A stretch of 64,000 bases of DNA from an uncultured Oscillospiraceae bacterium (GCA_910577525.1 CAJTLI010000001.1:1-64000); one strand, 5' to 3'. Shown: positions 39,990 through 47,765, counted from the stretch's first letter. The notes: generated by a model not told the origin, from the sequence alone. Numbers and translations are program-made.

Positions 39990-41471
39990 ATGTATCTCTA
40001 CAATTCCGCCACCCACAAGAAAGAGAAGTTCCAAACCCACACCCCCGGCCGGGTGGAGATGTACACCTGCGGCCCCACCGTCTACCACTACGCCCACATC
40101 GGCAACCTGCGCTCCTACATCATGGAGGACGCGCTGGAGAAGTTTTTGCGGTATGAGGGCTACGACGTGAACCGAGTGATGAACATCACCGACGTGGGCC
40201 ACCTGGCCTCCGACGCGGACACCGGGGAGGACAAAATGCTCAAGGGGGCAAAGCGGGAGAACAAGTCCGTGATGGACATCGCCAAATTCTATACCGACGC
40301 CTTTTTCGACGACTGCGCCAAGCTGAACATCAAGACCCCCGACGTGGTCCAGCCCGCCACCGGCCTCATCGGCGAGTTCATCAAAGTGGTGTCCAGGCTG
40401 ATCGAGAAGGGCTCCGCCTACGTGGCGGGGGGCAACGTCTACTTCGACACCTCCACCCTGGACCGCTACTATGTGTTCAACGACCACGACCAGGAGGATC
40501 TGGCGGTGGGCGTCCGGGAGGGCGTGGAGGAGGACGCCAACAAGCGGAATAAGAACGATTTCGTCCTCTGGTTCACCAAGTCCAAGTTCGAGGACCAGGC
40601 GCTGAAATGGGACTCCCCCTGGGGGGTGGGCTACCCCGGCTGGCATATCGAGTGCTCCTGCATCTCCATGAAGTACAACGGCGAGTATCTGGACCTCCAC
40701 TGCGGCGGGGTGGACAACGCCTTCCCCCACCACACCAACGAGATCGCCCAGTCGGAGGCGTACCTGGGCCATCCCTGGTGCGCCCAGTGGTTCCACGTCC
40801 ACCACCTGAACACCAACTCCGGCAAGATGTCCAAGTCCAAGGGGGAGTTCCTCACCGTCTCCCTGCTGGAGGAGAAGGGGTACGACCCCCTGGCCTACCG
40901 GTTCTTCTGCCTCCAGAGCCACTACCGCAAGGGGCTGGTGTTCTCCTGGGAGAACCTGGACAACGCGGCGGGGGCTTACAACAAGCTCATCAAGCGGGTG
41001 GCGGCCCTCAGGGACGGGGATGGGGAAATTGACGAAGCCGCCGCCGCTCAGTTCAAGGAGAAGTTCCTCACCCAGGTGGGCAACGACTTAAATACCTCCA
41101 TGGGCGTCACCTGCCTGTACGACGTGCTCAAGGCCCCGGTGAACGACGCCACCAAGCGGGCGGTGCTGGCGGACTTCGACCAGGTGCTGTCCCTGTCCCT
41201 GCTGGACAGGGCGGCGGCGCTGCGGGAAAAAATGGTGGAACTTCAGCCAAAATCAACCGGAATGGTGCTGGACTCAAAAATTGCAGGCGATGTCTATCTT
41301 GTGCGGCATGAAGGGGAGCCTGATCCTGAAATCAGTAAATTGGTCCTTCAGCGCGGAGAGGCCAAACAGGCCAAGAACTTTGCCGAGGCCGACCAGATTC
41401 GAGATAAATTGAAGGCCCGGGGGATCGAAGTCACCGACGTGCCCGGCGGGGCGGTTTGGAAACGGGTGTAG
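39990..41471 (+). CDS. cysS: Cysteinyl-tRNA synthetase
   Basis: A class I synthetase of 493 residues. The N-terminus MYLYNSATHKKEKF leads to CGPTVYHYAHIGNLR with the zinc Cys and HIGH-type motif; later come GWHIECS, FPHHTNEIAQSEA and KMSKSKGEF (KMSKS). The C-terminal helical domain ends with the usual REAKQAKNFAEADQIRDKL-like region. ATG 39990 has CGGAGG upstream. It is controlled by the T-box that reads its own tRNA. Confidence 0.98.
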   Translation: MYLYNSATHKKEKFQTHTPGRVEMYTCGPTVYHYAHIGNLRSYIMEDALEKFLRYEGYDVNRVMNITDVGHLASDADTGEDKMLKGAKRENKSVMDIAKFYTDAFFDDCAKLNIKTPDVVQPATGLIGEFIKVVSRLIEKGSAYVAGGNVYFDTSTLDRYYVFNDHDQEDLAVGVREGVEEDANKRNKNDFVLWFTKSKFEDQALKWDSPWGVGYPGWHIECSCISMKYNGEYLDLHCGGVDNAFPHHTNEIAQSEAYLGHPWCAQWFHVHHLNTNSGKMSKSKGEFLTVSLLEEKGYDPLAYRFFCLQSHYRKGLVFSWENLDNAAGAYNKLIKRVAALRDGDGEIDEAAAAQFKEKFLTQVGNDLNTSMGVTCLYDVLKAPVNDATKRAVLADFDQVLSLSLLDRAAALREKMVELQPKSTGMVLDSKIAGDVYLVRHEGEPDPEISKLVLQRGEAKQAKNFAEADQIRDKLKARGIEVTDVPGGAVWKRV

Positions 41472-41474
41472 CAT

Positions 41475-41510
41475 AAAAAGGCAGGGTCCCCGCGGGGCCC
41501 TGCCTTTTCT
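41475..41510. terminator. Bidirectional terminator after cysS
   Basis: AAAGGCAGGGTCCC (41477-41490) pairs with GGGCCCTGCCTTT (41495-41507) with one G-U pair; A and T tracts on both sides allow use from either strand. Confidence 0.85.
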
Positions 41511-42037
41511 CAGCCATTCACCTGGCTGATGAACTCTTTGAGGAACGTCTTGTAGGCCTCCGCCTGCTCCTTTTGCTGGATGTTGAAGGGCTGATACTTG
41601 TCCTGTTTCGTGTTGCTGGCGTAGACGCAGAACGCGTACAGCTCCTTGCCGTCCTTGCCGTAGAACGCGCAGGAATCGCCCTTGGGCTTCAGCTGGCCCA
41701 GGTTCTCCCTGGTCAGCAACGTGCCATTGCTCTGCCAACTGACCTCGCCGCCGCTGTACTTGATAGGCACCACAAAGAGCGATCCCGGCTTGAAGGCGAT
41801 GGCATAGTGGTAATAATATTTGGTGATCCGGTTGCCCACGGACTGGTCGGTCATATAGGTGGCGTAGGCGATGGTGTAGCTCCCGCTGCCGGGGAGCAGC
41901 TTCTCCACCACCTGGCGCACCTTGGCCAGATCCTCGCCGCTCTCGCCCTTCTTTTTGTTGATGGCCTCCTTGACGAGGAAGACCACCACCGCCACGGCGA
42001 TAAATGCCACAACTAAGATAACCTGTTTCGGTTCCAT
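41510..42037 (-). CDS. Membrane-anchored hypothetical protein
   Basis: 175 residues. One N-terminal helix (VILVVAFIAVAVVVFLVKEA) followed by a lysine-rich stop and a soluble domain (VVEKLLPGSGSYTIAYATYM, YYYHYAIAFKPGSLFVVPIK). I do not recognise the family. The gene is 16 bases downstream of the next membrane protein, so the two form an operon. The ribosome site GGGGG is seven bases before ATG. Function unknown; the domain may sit in the cytoplasm, since positive residues follow the helix. Confidence 0.7.
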   Translation of the reverse strand: MEPKQVILVVAFIAVAVVVFLVKEAINKKKGESGEDLAKVRQVVEKLLPGSGSYTIAYATYMTDQSVGNRITKYYYHYAIAFKPGSLFVVPIKYSGGEVSWQSNGTLLTRENLGQLKPKGDSCAFYGKDGKELYAFCVYASNTKQDKYQPFNIQQKEQAEAYKTFLKEFISQVNG

Positions 42038-42053
42038 AGGATTTTCCCCCTTC

Positions 42054-42512
42054 TTAAGTAATCGTGTTGGAATAGGCCCTGGAAAACAGCTTCTCCGCGT
42101 CCTTCATAAAGGACACGTCGATCCGCCGCTTGCAGCCGCTGAGCTGCAGGAAGGTGGAGGGAAGGAAAGCGATCCGCACCCCCACCCAGGTGGCTTTGCT
42201 GCGCTCACCCACCGGGTAAAACGTCCCACGGTAAACAATTCCGTTCCCATAAAGCTCCATCCGGTCCCACCAGTGGCGCAGCGGCCACAGGGTAAAGAGC
42301 GCCAACGCCGCTGCCATGGCGATGAGCAGCCCTGTCCCCGTGTCTCTCACCACCGCCAGCACAATGGCAAATACCGATACCGCCAGCCGGATCAGCATTT
42401 CCATACCGACCCGCCGCCGGTTCGGTCCCGCGGTATAGAGCAGACCTCCAGGCTCTGTCCGGCATCCGCCCGAGACGTTTTCCGACGCTACCTGCCTTGC
42501 ATTACGTCTCAT
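42054..42512 (-). CDS. Hypothetical membrane protein
   Basis: 152 residues. Two adjacent helices (MLIRLAVSVFAIVLAVVR, GLLIAMAAALALFTLWPL) then a small domain (ELYGNGIVYRGTFYPVGERS) reminiscent of PH-like/YcxB membrane domains, though I cannot confirm it. The start is uncertain: ATG 42512 has AGGAGG just before it, and an internal ATG at MEMLIRL is possible. It precedes the 175-residue gene in an apparent operon. Confidence 0.6.
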   Translation of the reverse strand: MRRNARQVASENVSGGCRTEPGGLLYTAGPNRRRVGMEMLIRLAVSVFAIVLAVVRDTGTGLLIAMAAALALFTLWPLRHWWDRMELYGNGIVYRGTFYPVGERSKATWVGVRIAFLPSTFLQLSGCKRRIDVSFMKDAEKLFSRAYSNTIT

Positions 42513-42612
42513 TCCTCCTGCAATAGCCTCCTTCCTCTTGTAAATTTTCACCACAGCCGCCCCGGGGGCTTGCGCCCCCGGAACAGGACATTCCGTCCCC
42601 AAGGGCCGGGTG

Positions 42613-42651
42613 AAAAACAAAAACGCGGTGCAGGATAAACCCTACACCGCG
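42613..42651 (-). terminator. Minus-strand terminator or attenuator
   Basis: On the minus strand CGCGGTG (42651-42645) and CACCGCG (42630-42624) pair around a loop that can itself fold, then TTTTTGTTTTT follows. It lies upstream of the two membrane-protein genes, so it is either an attenuator for them or the end of an unseen minus-strand transcript. Confidence 0.65.
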
Positions 42652-42707
42652 CAAGAAACAAGTTCTCATGCACACGGGCACGGAAATAAAACGGCAAAAC
42701 CCGCCCC

Positions 42708-42736
42708 TTGCGTGAAGGGCTGGAATGTCGTATAAT
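42708..42736 (+). promoter_or_regulatory. Promoter of the structured RNA
   Basis: TTGCGT (42708-42713) and perfect TATAAT (42731-42736), 17 bases apart. Confidence 0.75.
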
Positions 42737-42741
42737 ATCCC

Positions 42742-42838
42742 CATGCGGTGCGGCCTTTGGGCCGTTGTGTAGGTGAATGCGCACCTGCGCAGGCTTGCGG
42801 GTGCTCGTAACACCCGTAAGCTGCCGCATTTTTGTTTT
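42742..42838 (+). ncRNA. Candidate free-standing structured small RNA
   Basis: About 97 bases from just after a sigma-A promoter to a T tract (TTTTTGTTTTT). The ends pair (ATGCGGTG 42743-42750 with TGCCGCAT 42822-42829) and enclose three hairpins: CGGCC/GGCCG (near 42751-42764), AGGTG/CACCT (42771-42786) and CTTGCGGGTG/CACCCGTAAG (42794-42820). No plus-strand gene follows, so it is not a leader. It is not 4.5S RNA (the GGAAGCAGCC core is missing), tmRNA or 6S. The size fits gene-independent motifs such as Clostridiales-1, but I cannot confirm membership. Confidence 0.6.
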
Positions 42839-42995
42839 TCAGGTCGATTATAGCAGAATTATTTCCTCTTTGCAAGAGGGAATGGGGAAAGGCGGCGCGG
42901 CTGTGACCGTATATGACCGGCTTTGGCCTGGGAGGAAGCGCCGGGGCAGTTCCCGGCACCGCTTACTCAAAAAGTACAAAGGGGAGAAGACGTAA

Positions 42996-43028
42996 AACGG
43001 CGCCCGCGCTTAGAGCGCGGGCGCCGTT
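42996..43028. terminator. Terminator of the PilZ gene
   Basis: AACGGCGCCCGCGCT (42996-43010) pairs perfectly with AGCGCGGGCGCCGTT (43014-43028). On the minus strand it is followed by TTACG and ends the PilZ transcript. Confidence 0.8.
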
Positions 43029-43048
43029 GTTATGGTAACGGTCCGGCC

Positions 43049-43777
43049 TCAGGACAGGAGCTTTTTCTGGGTGTCCCTCTGGATGCTCTCGATGTCCCGC
43101 AGCAGCTCGCCCATCTTTTTCTTGTCCAGCTGGGCGAACAGAAGCCCGTATTCAAAGCTTCCGTCCCTGCGGGGGATGATGCGCACCACCTGGCACTGAT
43201 AGGAGGTGTGCCCGGCGTTTTTAATCAGCTCCACCCGCAGGCGGAGGGCCTCGCCCATGGCATAGGCGTGCTTGGAGGTAATGCAGGCTCCGCCGGTGCT
43301 GATGTTGATCAGCTGGCAGGTCTCCGGGGAGTTGAGCCTGGTGTCCTCCATGGCGTAGATGTCGGCGGGGGGGCTCAGGGGATACCGGATGCTCTTTCTC
43401 AGGTTTTCATAGGACTGGATCAGCCAGTCCCCCAGCACGCACTCCACGACGGAGGACCGGACAACCTTCGCCTCCATAAGAATTGGGTTTACCTCGTCGT
43501 CATAGCCGCGGACCCGCACCGTGCTGCCCGCCTCCAGCACCGGAAAGCTCATCACTCCGGGAATCCGGTCAACCACCAGCTCCATGGCGTTAATGCGCCC
43601 CAGCTTGCCGTAAATCAGCACCGTATCATAATCCTGCATGATTTCGATGGGCATTCCCGGGTCAAACGCGGGGATAATCTGTGCGCTTACCACCTCGTTT
43701 TGCGCCTGCTCCTCAACCTCCTGGAAGGAGTCCCCAGAACGGTTCAGCGCCGACTTAATCATAGATATCAAACCCAT
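43049..43777 (-). CDS. PilZ-domain c-di-GMP receptor protein
   Basis: 242 residues of the YcgR/flagellar-brake type. The N-terminal domain (about 45-130) is beta-rich (GSTVRVRGYDDEVNPILMEA); the C-terminal PilZ domain contains the RxxxR motif RKSIR and the NxSxxG motif NISTGG, the two elements that bind c-di-GMP. So it should respond to c-di-GMP. No flagellar or cellulose genes are nearby, so the output is unknown. ATG 43777 was selected because GGGGGG lies six bases upstream; longer starts have none. Confidence 0.85.
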   Translation of the reverse strand: MGLISMIKSALNRSGDSFQEVEEQAQNEVVSAQIIPAFDPGMPIEIMQDYDTVLIYGKLGRINAMELVVDRIPGVMSFPVLEAGSTVRVRGYDDEVNPILMEAKVVRSSVVECVLGDWLIQSYENLRKSIRYPLSPPADIYAMEDTRLNSPETCQLINISTGGACITSKHAYAMGEALRLRVELIKNAGHTSYQCQVVRIIPRRDGSFEYGLLFAQLDKKKMGELLRDIESIQRDTQKKLLS

Positions 43778-43908
43778 CACAATACCCCCCAACATGATTC
43801 TCAGATGGGCGCTCTCCCAGCCGCCCATTGATTGAAAAGATGGAGATATTATACTGCAATTTGCCGTTGATTGCAAGGTTATATCAAATTTTTTTGGGGC
43901 CGGTCCGT

Positions 43909-44115
43909 CTAAAAGTAAAACAGTTCCTCAAACTTTTTGTCCAGCGCCACGCACAAAATCAGCGCCAGCTTGGCGGTGGGGCTGAACTGCCCCGTCTCGA
44001 TGGAGCTGATGGTATTCCGGGACACGCCTACCAGCTCCGCCAGCGCCGCCTGGGAGAGCCCCTGTTCCGAGCGGGCCTCCTTCAGGCGGTTTTTCAGCAC
44101 CAGGGATTCGTCCAT
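43909..44115 (-). CDS. XRE-family regulator of the DUF6442 module
   Basis: A 68-residue HTH protein of the YgzD/Cro type (RLKEARSEQGLSQAALAELV, GVSRNTISSIETGQFSPTAK), ending FEELFYF. The start overlaps the stop of the upstream DUF6442-like gene (TGATG), so translation is coupled. It probably represses its own operon through the three related dyads around 44793-44866. Confidence 0.9.
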   Translation of the reverse strand: MDESLVLKNRLKEARSEQGLSQAALAELVGVSRNTISSIETGQFSPTAKLALILCVALDKKFEELFYF

Positions 44116-44441
44116 CACGCCGCCCCCAGCAGGCTGTGCAGGTAGAACACGAAGAAAAATATGTCCAGCGCCCCGTAGAACAGCCCAAGCGCCAGCTCGT
44201 GGCGGCGGCGGAGCTTATAGTACTTGAACAGGAATATGGACGCTTGAATGGCCCACATAACCGTCCAGGCGCTGTAATCCGGGACGCCCCGGAAGATGGC
44301 GGCCAGCACGCTGAGCAGGCCGCACACGATCATGCCGACGCCCAGGCTCAGGGCGTTGGCTCTGGCCAGCACGGCCCCCTCCACAAAGTCGCAGCCCTTG
44401 TTTTCCTCCCGGCTTTTTTTCAGGATTTCATCTTTGTTCAT
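44115..44441 (-). CDS. DUF6442-like small membrane protein (copy 2)
   Basis: 108 residues. A charged start MNKDEILKKSREENKG then four hydrophobic segments (ALSLGVGMIVCGLLSVLAAI, WTVMWAIQASIFLFKYYKL, ELALGLFYGALDIFFFVFYL). It is a clear paralogue of the next gene (both start with M-[DN]-[RK]-[DE]-E-I-L and share the same helix pattern). Commonly found with an XRE regulator in Clostridia; the role is unknown. Confidence 0.75.
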   Translation of the reverse strand: MNKDEILKKSREENKGCDFVEGAVLARANALSLGVGMIVCGLLSVLAAIFRGVPDYSAWTVMWAIQASIFLFKYYKLRRRHELALGLFYGALDIFFFVFYLHSLLGAA

Positions 44442-44767
44442 TAAAACACCCCCAGAGTATTATGCAGGTAAAACCACAAGAAACCGCCAAATAGGCCCAG
44501 CCCCAGCAGGCACAGGACTAAATCCGACTTTTTGCGCAGTTTGAGAAATCGTACGGTGTAGATGGTGGCCATGATGGCCCAGTCTACCGTCCATATGCCG
44601 AAGTCCGCATTTCCCAGAATCTCGCGGTGGAGCGTGCTGAGCAGCACGCAGACTACGATACCCACGGTGATGGCGGCGTCATTGGCTTTGCGGAATGCCT
44701 CCAGTTCAACCGGGTCCTTATATTGGTTCTCTCGGCGACTTTTTTCTAAAATTTCTTCTCTGTCCAT
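44441..44767 (-). CDS. DUF6442-like small membrane protein (copy 1)
   Basis: 108 residues, MDREEILEKSRRENQYKDPV followed by helices AAITVGIVVCVLLSTL, WTVDWAIMATIYTVRFL and LVLCLLGLGLFGGFLWFYLH. First gene of a three-gene operon ending with the XRE gene. ATG 44767 lies behind GGGAGG; the longer frame would run through the operator. Overlaps the downstream copy by one base. Tandem duplication of one ancestor is likely. Confidence 0.75.
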   Translation of the reverse strand: MDREEILEKSRRENQYKDPVELEAFRKANDAAITVGIVVCVLLSTLHREILGNADFGIWTVDWAIMATIYTVRFLKLRKKSDLVLCLLGLGLFGGFLWFYLHNTLGVF

Positions 44768-44792
44768 GGTTCGGACCTCCCAAAGCGTATTG

Positions 44793-44866
44793 CCAAGTTT
44801 ACTTGGTATTGTTATCATAACACTGCCAAGTTTTGTTGTCAATACGGTTTGCAAAGTTTTCTTTGC
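44793..44866 (-). promoter_or_regulatory. Promoter with three related operator dyads
   Basis: On the minus strand TTGACA (44837-44842) and TATGAT (44814-44819) have a 17-base spacer. Three similar dyads surround it: CCAAGTTTACTTGG (44793-44806), CCAAGTTTTGTTG (44826-44838) and GCAAAGTTTTCTTTGC (44851-44866). One lies downstream, one inside the spacer/-35 and one upstream, as for cooperative binding by the small XRE protein of this operon. Confidence 0.75.
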
Positions 44867-44879
44867 AAGCTTGGGCCGG

Positions 44880-45500
44880 TCAGCCCAGCCTGTCCAGATA
44901 CGCCCCCACGTCGAAGTCCTCCAACGGGCTGTCCTTCCTTAGATACAGCGGGTGGTGGGGGTGGCCCGCCTTGGTCCGCTTCCCGGCGGAGAACCACCGG
45001 GCGTTCCGACGCTCGCCCACCGCGATCATGTCCCGGACGCACCGGGGCAGGTAGTCCCGCTTTTCGATGACGGCCCCCCAGGCCGCCCACACCGCGGGGC
45101 TCCCGGCCCGATCCAAAGACAGGGCGTAGTCGAAGGCCCGCATATTCTCCGCGTGGAGGGCGGCGTTGCAGGTCCGCTCCATGTCCTCAGGCCGGGTGGC
45201 CCGCTGGGCGTAGACGTTGAACATGATGAAGCTGTCATAGCCGTTGTGGAGAGCCACCCGCTCCACCGATTTCAGGGTGTTGTCCAGGTCTCCGGGGGCG
45301 GCGGTGGAGGGGTTCACCCCCACGCAGATCAGGGGCTTTTCGCCCCGGGTGCCCAGAATGTACCGATACTCTCCGTAATAATTGGGCACATAAAGCCATT
45401 TTGCAATCTCGTAATCCGGGGAGGGGGCCAGCGCCGCCTCCAGGGCGTCCTCGAACCGGACCAGCTCCAGCAACGCGGTGTCAGACTTTGGGATGTGCAT
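44880..45500 (-). CDS. DUF1643 domain protein
   Basis: 206 residues. The core matches DUF1643: YRYILGTRG, PLICVGVNPSTAAPGDLDNT, ALHNGYDSFIMFNVYAQRAT and AVWAAWGAVIEKRDYL. There is no signal peptide or membrane segment. The function of the family is not established; it is sometimes carried on mobile elements or phages. It is monocistronic with a weak upstream region. Confidence 0.8.
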   Translation of the reverse strand: MHIPKSDTALLELVRFEDALEAALAPSPDYEIAKWLYVPNYYGEYRYILGTRGEKPLICVGVNPSTAAPGDLDNTLKSVERVALHNGYDSFIMFNVYAQRATRPEDMERTCNAALHAENMRAFDYALSLDRAGSPAVWAAWGAVIEKRDYLPRCVRDMIAVGERRNARWFSAGKRTKAGHPHHPLYLRKDSPLEDFDVGAYLDRLG

Positions 45501-45571
45501 AAAATCACCTCAAACGACAGTTTAACACAAAAAGACCGGGAGTGGAAGGCCCGTTTAAAGCGAAAAGCCTG

Positions 45572-45600
45572 TTGCGGGACCTTTTGCGATGTGGTATGAT
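45572..45600 (+). promoter_or_regulatory. Promoter of the aromatic-acid-exporter-like operon
   Basis: TTGCGG (45572-45577) and TATGAT (45595-45600), 17 bases apart. Confidence 0.7.
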
Positions 45601-45629
45601 ATTGAAAATCATGACGAAGGAGGTGCGCT

Positions 45630-46241
45630 ATGGAAGGGCAGAACATCCAAGCCCTCACCCCGGAGCACCGGCACTGGGTCGGAATGCGTATCATCAAAAC
45701 GGTGGTGGCGGTGTTTTTGTGCGGCCTGCTGGCCTTTTTGCGGGACGCGTCCGGCTTCTATTCCATGATCGCCGCCGTGGTGTGCATCCAAAATTCCGCC
45801 GGAAAGACCATCGAGTCCTCCATCAACCGCATGATCGGCACCTTGATCGGCGGCGTGGTGGGCGTGCTGGTGGTGTACAGCCTGGACACGCTGGGGGTGC
45901 TGTATATCGCGCTGCTGCGGTACGCGGTGCTGTCGGTGATGCTCATTCCCATTATCAAGCTTTGTTTGGCCATCAAAAAGCCGGGCTGCGCCGCCATGGC
46001 CTGCATCGTGTTCCTGTGTGTCACCGTCAACCACAGCATAGGGGACACCCCCGCCATATACTCCATTGACCGGCTCTTCGAGACCCTGGTGGGGGTGGCG
46101 CTGGCCTGCGGCATCGACATACTCCTGCCCTACCAGCCCATGCCCCAGCCCGTCCAGGCGGAGGGGACCCAGCCGGAGCCGAAGGAGGAGCGGGAGCAGG
46201 CGGAGGCGGAATCCTCCGGGGGGCCGGAGGAGGAGAAGTGA
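45630..46241 (+). CDS. FUSC/ArAE-family membrane protein
   Basis: 203 residues with about five helices (IIKTVVAVFLCGLLAFL, GFYSMIAAVVCIQNSAGKTI, MIGTLIGGVVGVLVVYSL, YAVLSVMLIPIIKLCLAI, MACIVFLCVTVN) and a charged Pro/Glu-rich tail. The fold resembles the YgaE/ArAE_1 half of aromatic acid exporters. The stop overlaps the GTG of sfsA (GTGA), showing an operon. The substrate is unknown. Confidence 0.78.
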   Translation: MEGQNIQALTPEHRHWVGMRIIKTVVAVFLCGLLAFLRDASGFYSMIAAVVCIQNSAGKTIESSINRMIGTLIGGVVGVLVVYSLDTLGVLYIALLRYAVLSVMLIPIIKLCLAIKKPGCAAMACIVFLCVTVNHSIGDTPAIYSIDRLFETLVGVALACGIDILLPYQPMPQPVQAEGTQPEPKEEREQAEAESSGGPEEEK

Positions 46242-47059
46242 CCTATCAGGATATCCACGCCGCCCGGTTCCTGACCCGGCCCAACCGCTTCATCGCCCGG
46301 GTGGAGCTGGACGGCCGGGAGGAGACCGTCCACGTGAAGAATACCGGGCGGTGTAAAGAGCTTTTGGTTCCTGGCTGTACCGTCTATCTAGAGGGCAGCG
46401 CTAACCCTGCCCGCAGGACGAAATACGACCTGGTGGCGGTGGAGAAGTCCCGGCCCGGCCTGCCGCCCCTGCTCATCAACATGGACTCCCAGGCGCCCAA
46501 CCGGGTGTTTCGGGAGTGGCTGGAGGCGGGGTGCGGGGCGGCGCTGGGCCTGCCCAAGCCCACCCTTCTCCGCCCGGAGACAACCTGGGGGAATTCCCGA
46601 CTCGATTTTTACTGGGAGGAATCTCCCCAGGGCAAAGTCTGCTCCCCGGCAGACGCCCTGCGGGCATCCGCCGGCCCGCTCCCTTGCCCCTCCTTTCCCC
46701 ACAAAGCCGAAGGACGGCTTTGTGGGGACCCCGATTTGGTGCGCAAAGGATTTATCGAAGTAAAAGGCTGTACTTTGGAGGAAAACGGCCTGGCTCTGTT
46801 CCCCGACGCCCCCACGGAGCGGGGGGTGAAACACCTGCGGGAGCTGACCGCCTGCCATGAGGCGGGCTATGAGGCGGCGGTGTGCGTGGTCATCCAGATG
46901 GAGGGCATGACCGCCTTCTCCCCCAACGACCAGACCCACCCGGAATTCGGCGCGGCCCTGGGGGAGGCGGCCCGGGCCGGGGTGAAGGTGCTGGCGGTGG
47001 AATGTGCCGTCGCGCCGGACAGTTTGGCCATGACAAAGCCCGTGCCCGTGAGGCTGTAA
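46238..47059 (+). CDS. sfsA: SfsA-family nuclease with in-frame palindromic insertion
   Basis: SfsA binds and cleaves DNA/RNA and was first linked to sugar fermentation. Family features are TRPNRFIARVELDG, VKNTGRCKELLVPG, SRLDFYW, GFIEVKGCTL, LFPDAPTERG and KHLREL. The 273 residues exceed the usual length of about 230. The excess lies between SRLDFYWEE and GFIEVKG (about residues 128-172) where CSPADALRASAGPLPCP and FPHKAEGRLCGDPDLV are foreign to the family. At DNA level it contains a perfect 13-bp palindrome (46697-46727). So a palindromic element seems to have been inserted without breaking the frame. GTG start, coupled to the gene upstream. Confidence 0.85.
   Translation: MTYQDIHAARFLTRPNRFIARVELDGREETVHVKNTGRCKELLVPGCTVYLEGSANPARRTKYDLVAVEKSRPGLPPLLINMDSQAPNRVFREWLEAGCGAALGLPKPTLLRPETTWGNSRLDFYWEESPQGKVCSPADALRASAGPLPCPSFPHKAEGRLCGDPDLVRKGFIEVKGCTLEENGLALFPDAPTERGVKHLRELTACHEAGYEAAVCVVIQMEGMTAFSPNDQTHPEFGAALGEAARAGVKVLAVECAVAPDSLAMTKPVPVRL
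46697..46727. repeat. Palindromic element inside sfsA
   Basis: CCCCACAAAGCCG (46697-46709) and CGGCTTTGTGGGG (46715-46727) pair perfectly around AAGGA. It lies within the extra segment of the SfsA protein and is translated. Confidence 0.75.
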
Positions 47060-47070
47060 AGGTGAAATTC

Positions 47071-47595
47071 ATGACACAAAAGTACATCGACGGGCTGATG
47101 GCCCTGGTCATCGCCCAGGCCAGGGCCGTCAAAATACCCGTCTCCGGGGACATCGACCCCCAGGTCCGGCTCAACCGCCGGGCCAGGACCCGGTTCGGCT
47201 GCTGCATTCGAAAAAACGGGAGCTACACCATCGAGCTGTCCGCCAAGCTGGCGGAACAGGGGAGAGAGGAGGCCGTTCTCCAGGTGCTGGCCCACGAGGT
47301 GCTCCACACCTGCTATGGCTGCTCCAACCACGGGGCCAGGTGGAGGGCCTACGCCCAGCGGATGAACGAGGTCTATGGCTACCGCGTCCGGCGCACGGAT
47401 CAGTACCAGGACCTGGGCATTGAGGACGACCGGCCTGTGCGCTATTTCGTGGTGTGCCAGCTGTGCGGGCGGCGCATCCCCCGGATGAAGCGCTCCCCGC
47501 TGGTGGACCACCCGGAGCGCTACCGCTGCGCCTGCGGCGGCTCCCTGCGGGTGGAGGAGGCGGGGGCCGGACAGGTAAAAAACGGAAAAATGTGA
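47071..47595 (+). CDS. SprT-like zinc metalloprotease-family protein
   Basis: 174 residues. The zinc protease motif AHEVLHTCYG (HExxH, about 88-95) and the C-terminal Cys-pair zinc ribbon (CQLCGRRIPR .. YRCACGGSL) place it in the SprT/Spartan family, which in eukaryotes degrades DNA-protein crosslinks. Bacterial members are poorly studied. ATG 47071 is 11 bases after sfsA and has AAAGGTG upstream, so it is in the same operon. Confidence 0.85.
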   Translation: MTQKYIDGLMALVIAQARAVKIPVSGDIDPQVRLNRRARTRFGCCIRKNGSYTIELSAKLAEQGREEAVLQVLAHEVLHTCYGCSNHGARWRAYAQRMNEVYGYRVRRTDQYQDLGIEDDRPVRYFVVCQLCGRRIPRMKRSPLVDHPERYRCACGGSLRVEEAGAGQVKNGKM

Positions 47596-47598
47596 CGG

Positions 47599-47623
47599 CG
47601 GGGGGCATTTGGCCCCCCGTTTT
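47599..47623 (+). terminator. Terminator of the sfsA-sprT operon
   Basis: CGGGGGGC (47599-47606) and GCCCCCCG (47612-47619) followed by TTTT. Confidence 0.8.
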
Positions 47624-47679
47624 CATATGTTATGCCTGAAAACAAAACAAAAATTTTTATATTTTTGGGCAGAAAACCT

Positions 47680-47708
47680 TTGACGAAACCGGCAAAGCGG
47701 GATATACT
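47680..47708 (+). promoter_or_regulatory. Promoter of glgP
   Basis: TTGACG (47680-47685) and TATACT (47703-47708) with a 17-base spacer. Confidence 0.75.
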
Positions 47709-47751
47709 TTCTTTGAAGATTAAAATTCCCAGGTAATTCCAGATTCTTTTC

Positions 47752-47765
47752 TGGAAACGTTTTCA
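47752..47765 (+). promoter_or_regulatory. cre box (CcpA site) downstream of the glgP promoter
   Basis: TGGAAACGTTTTCA is a very close match to the Firmicute catabolite-responsive element (TGNAANCGNNNNCA, near-palindromic). It lies about 45 bases after the -10 box, a roadblock position typical of CcpA repression when preferred sugars are present. Confidence 0.75.

Larger units (their letters stand above)
42513..43048. other. Gene-free region with RNA signals
   Basis: These 536 bases contain no convincing protein gene. They hold a minus-strand terminator (42613-42651), a plus-strand promoter (42708-42736) with a structured RNA (42742-42838), an uncharacterised stretch (42840-42990) and a bidirectional terminator (42996-43028). 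Confidence 0.7.

Noticed and set aside
42502..42960. Overlapping minus-strand small frames around the structured RNA
   Set aside because: They lack ribosome sites, mutually overlap and are interrupted by the promoter and terminator signals; the RNA explanation fits better.
43010..43060. Phage attachment site or tRNA next to the small membrane genes
   Set aside because: The symmetrical sequence is a terminator stem; no tRNA cloverleaf or integrase is found in the window.
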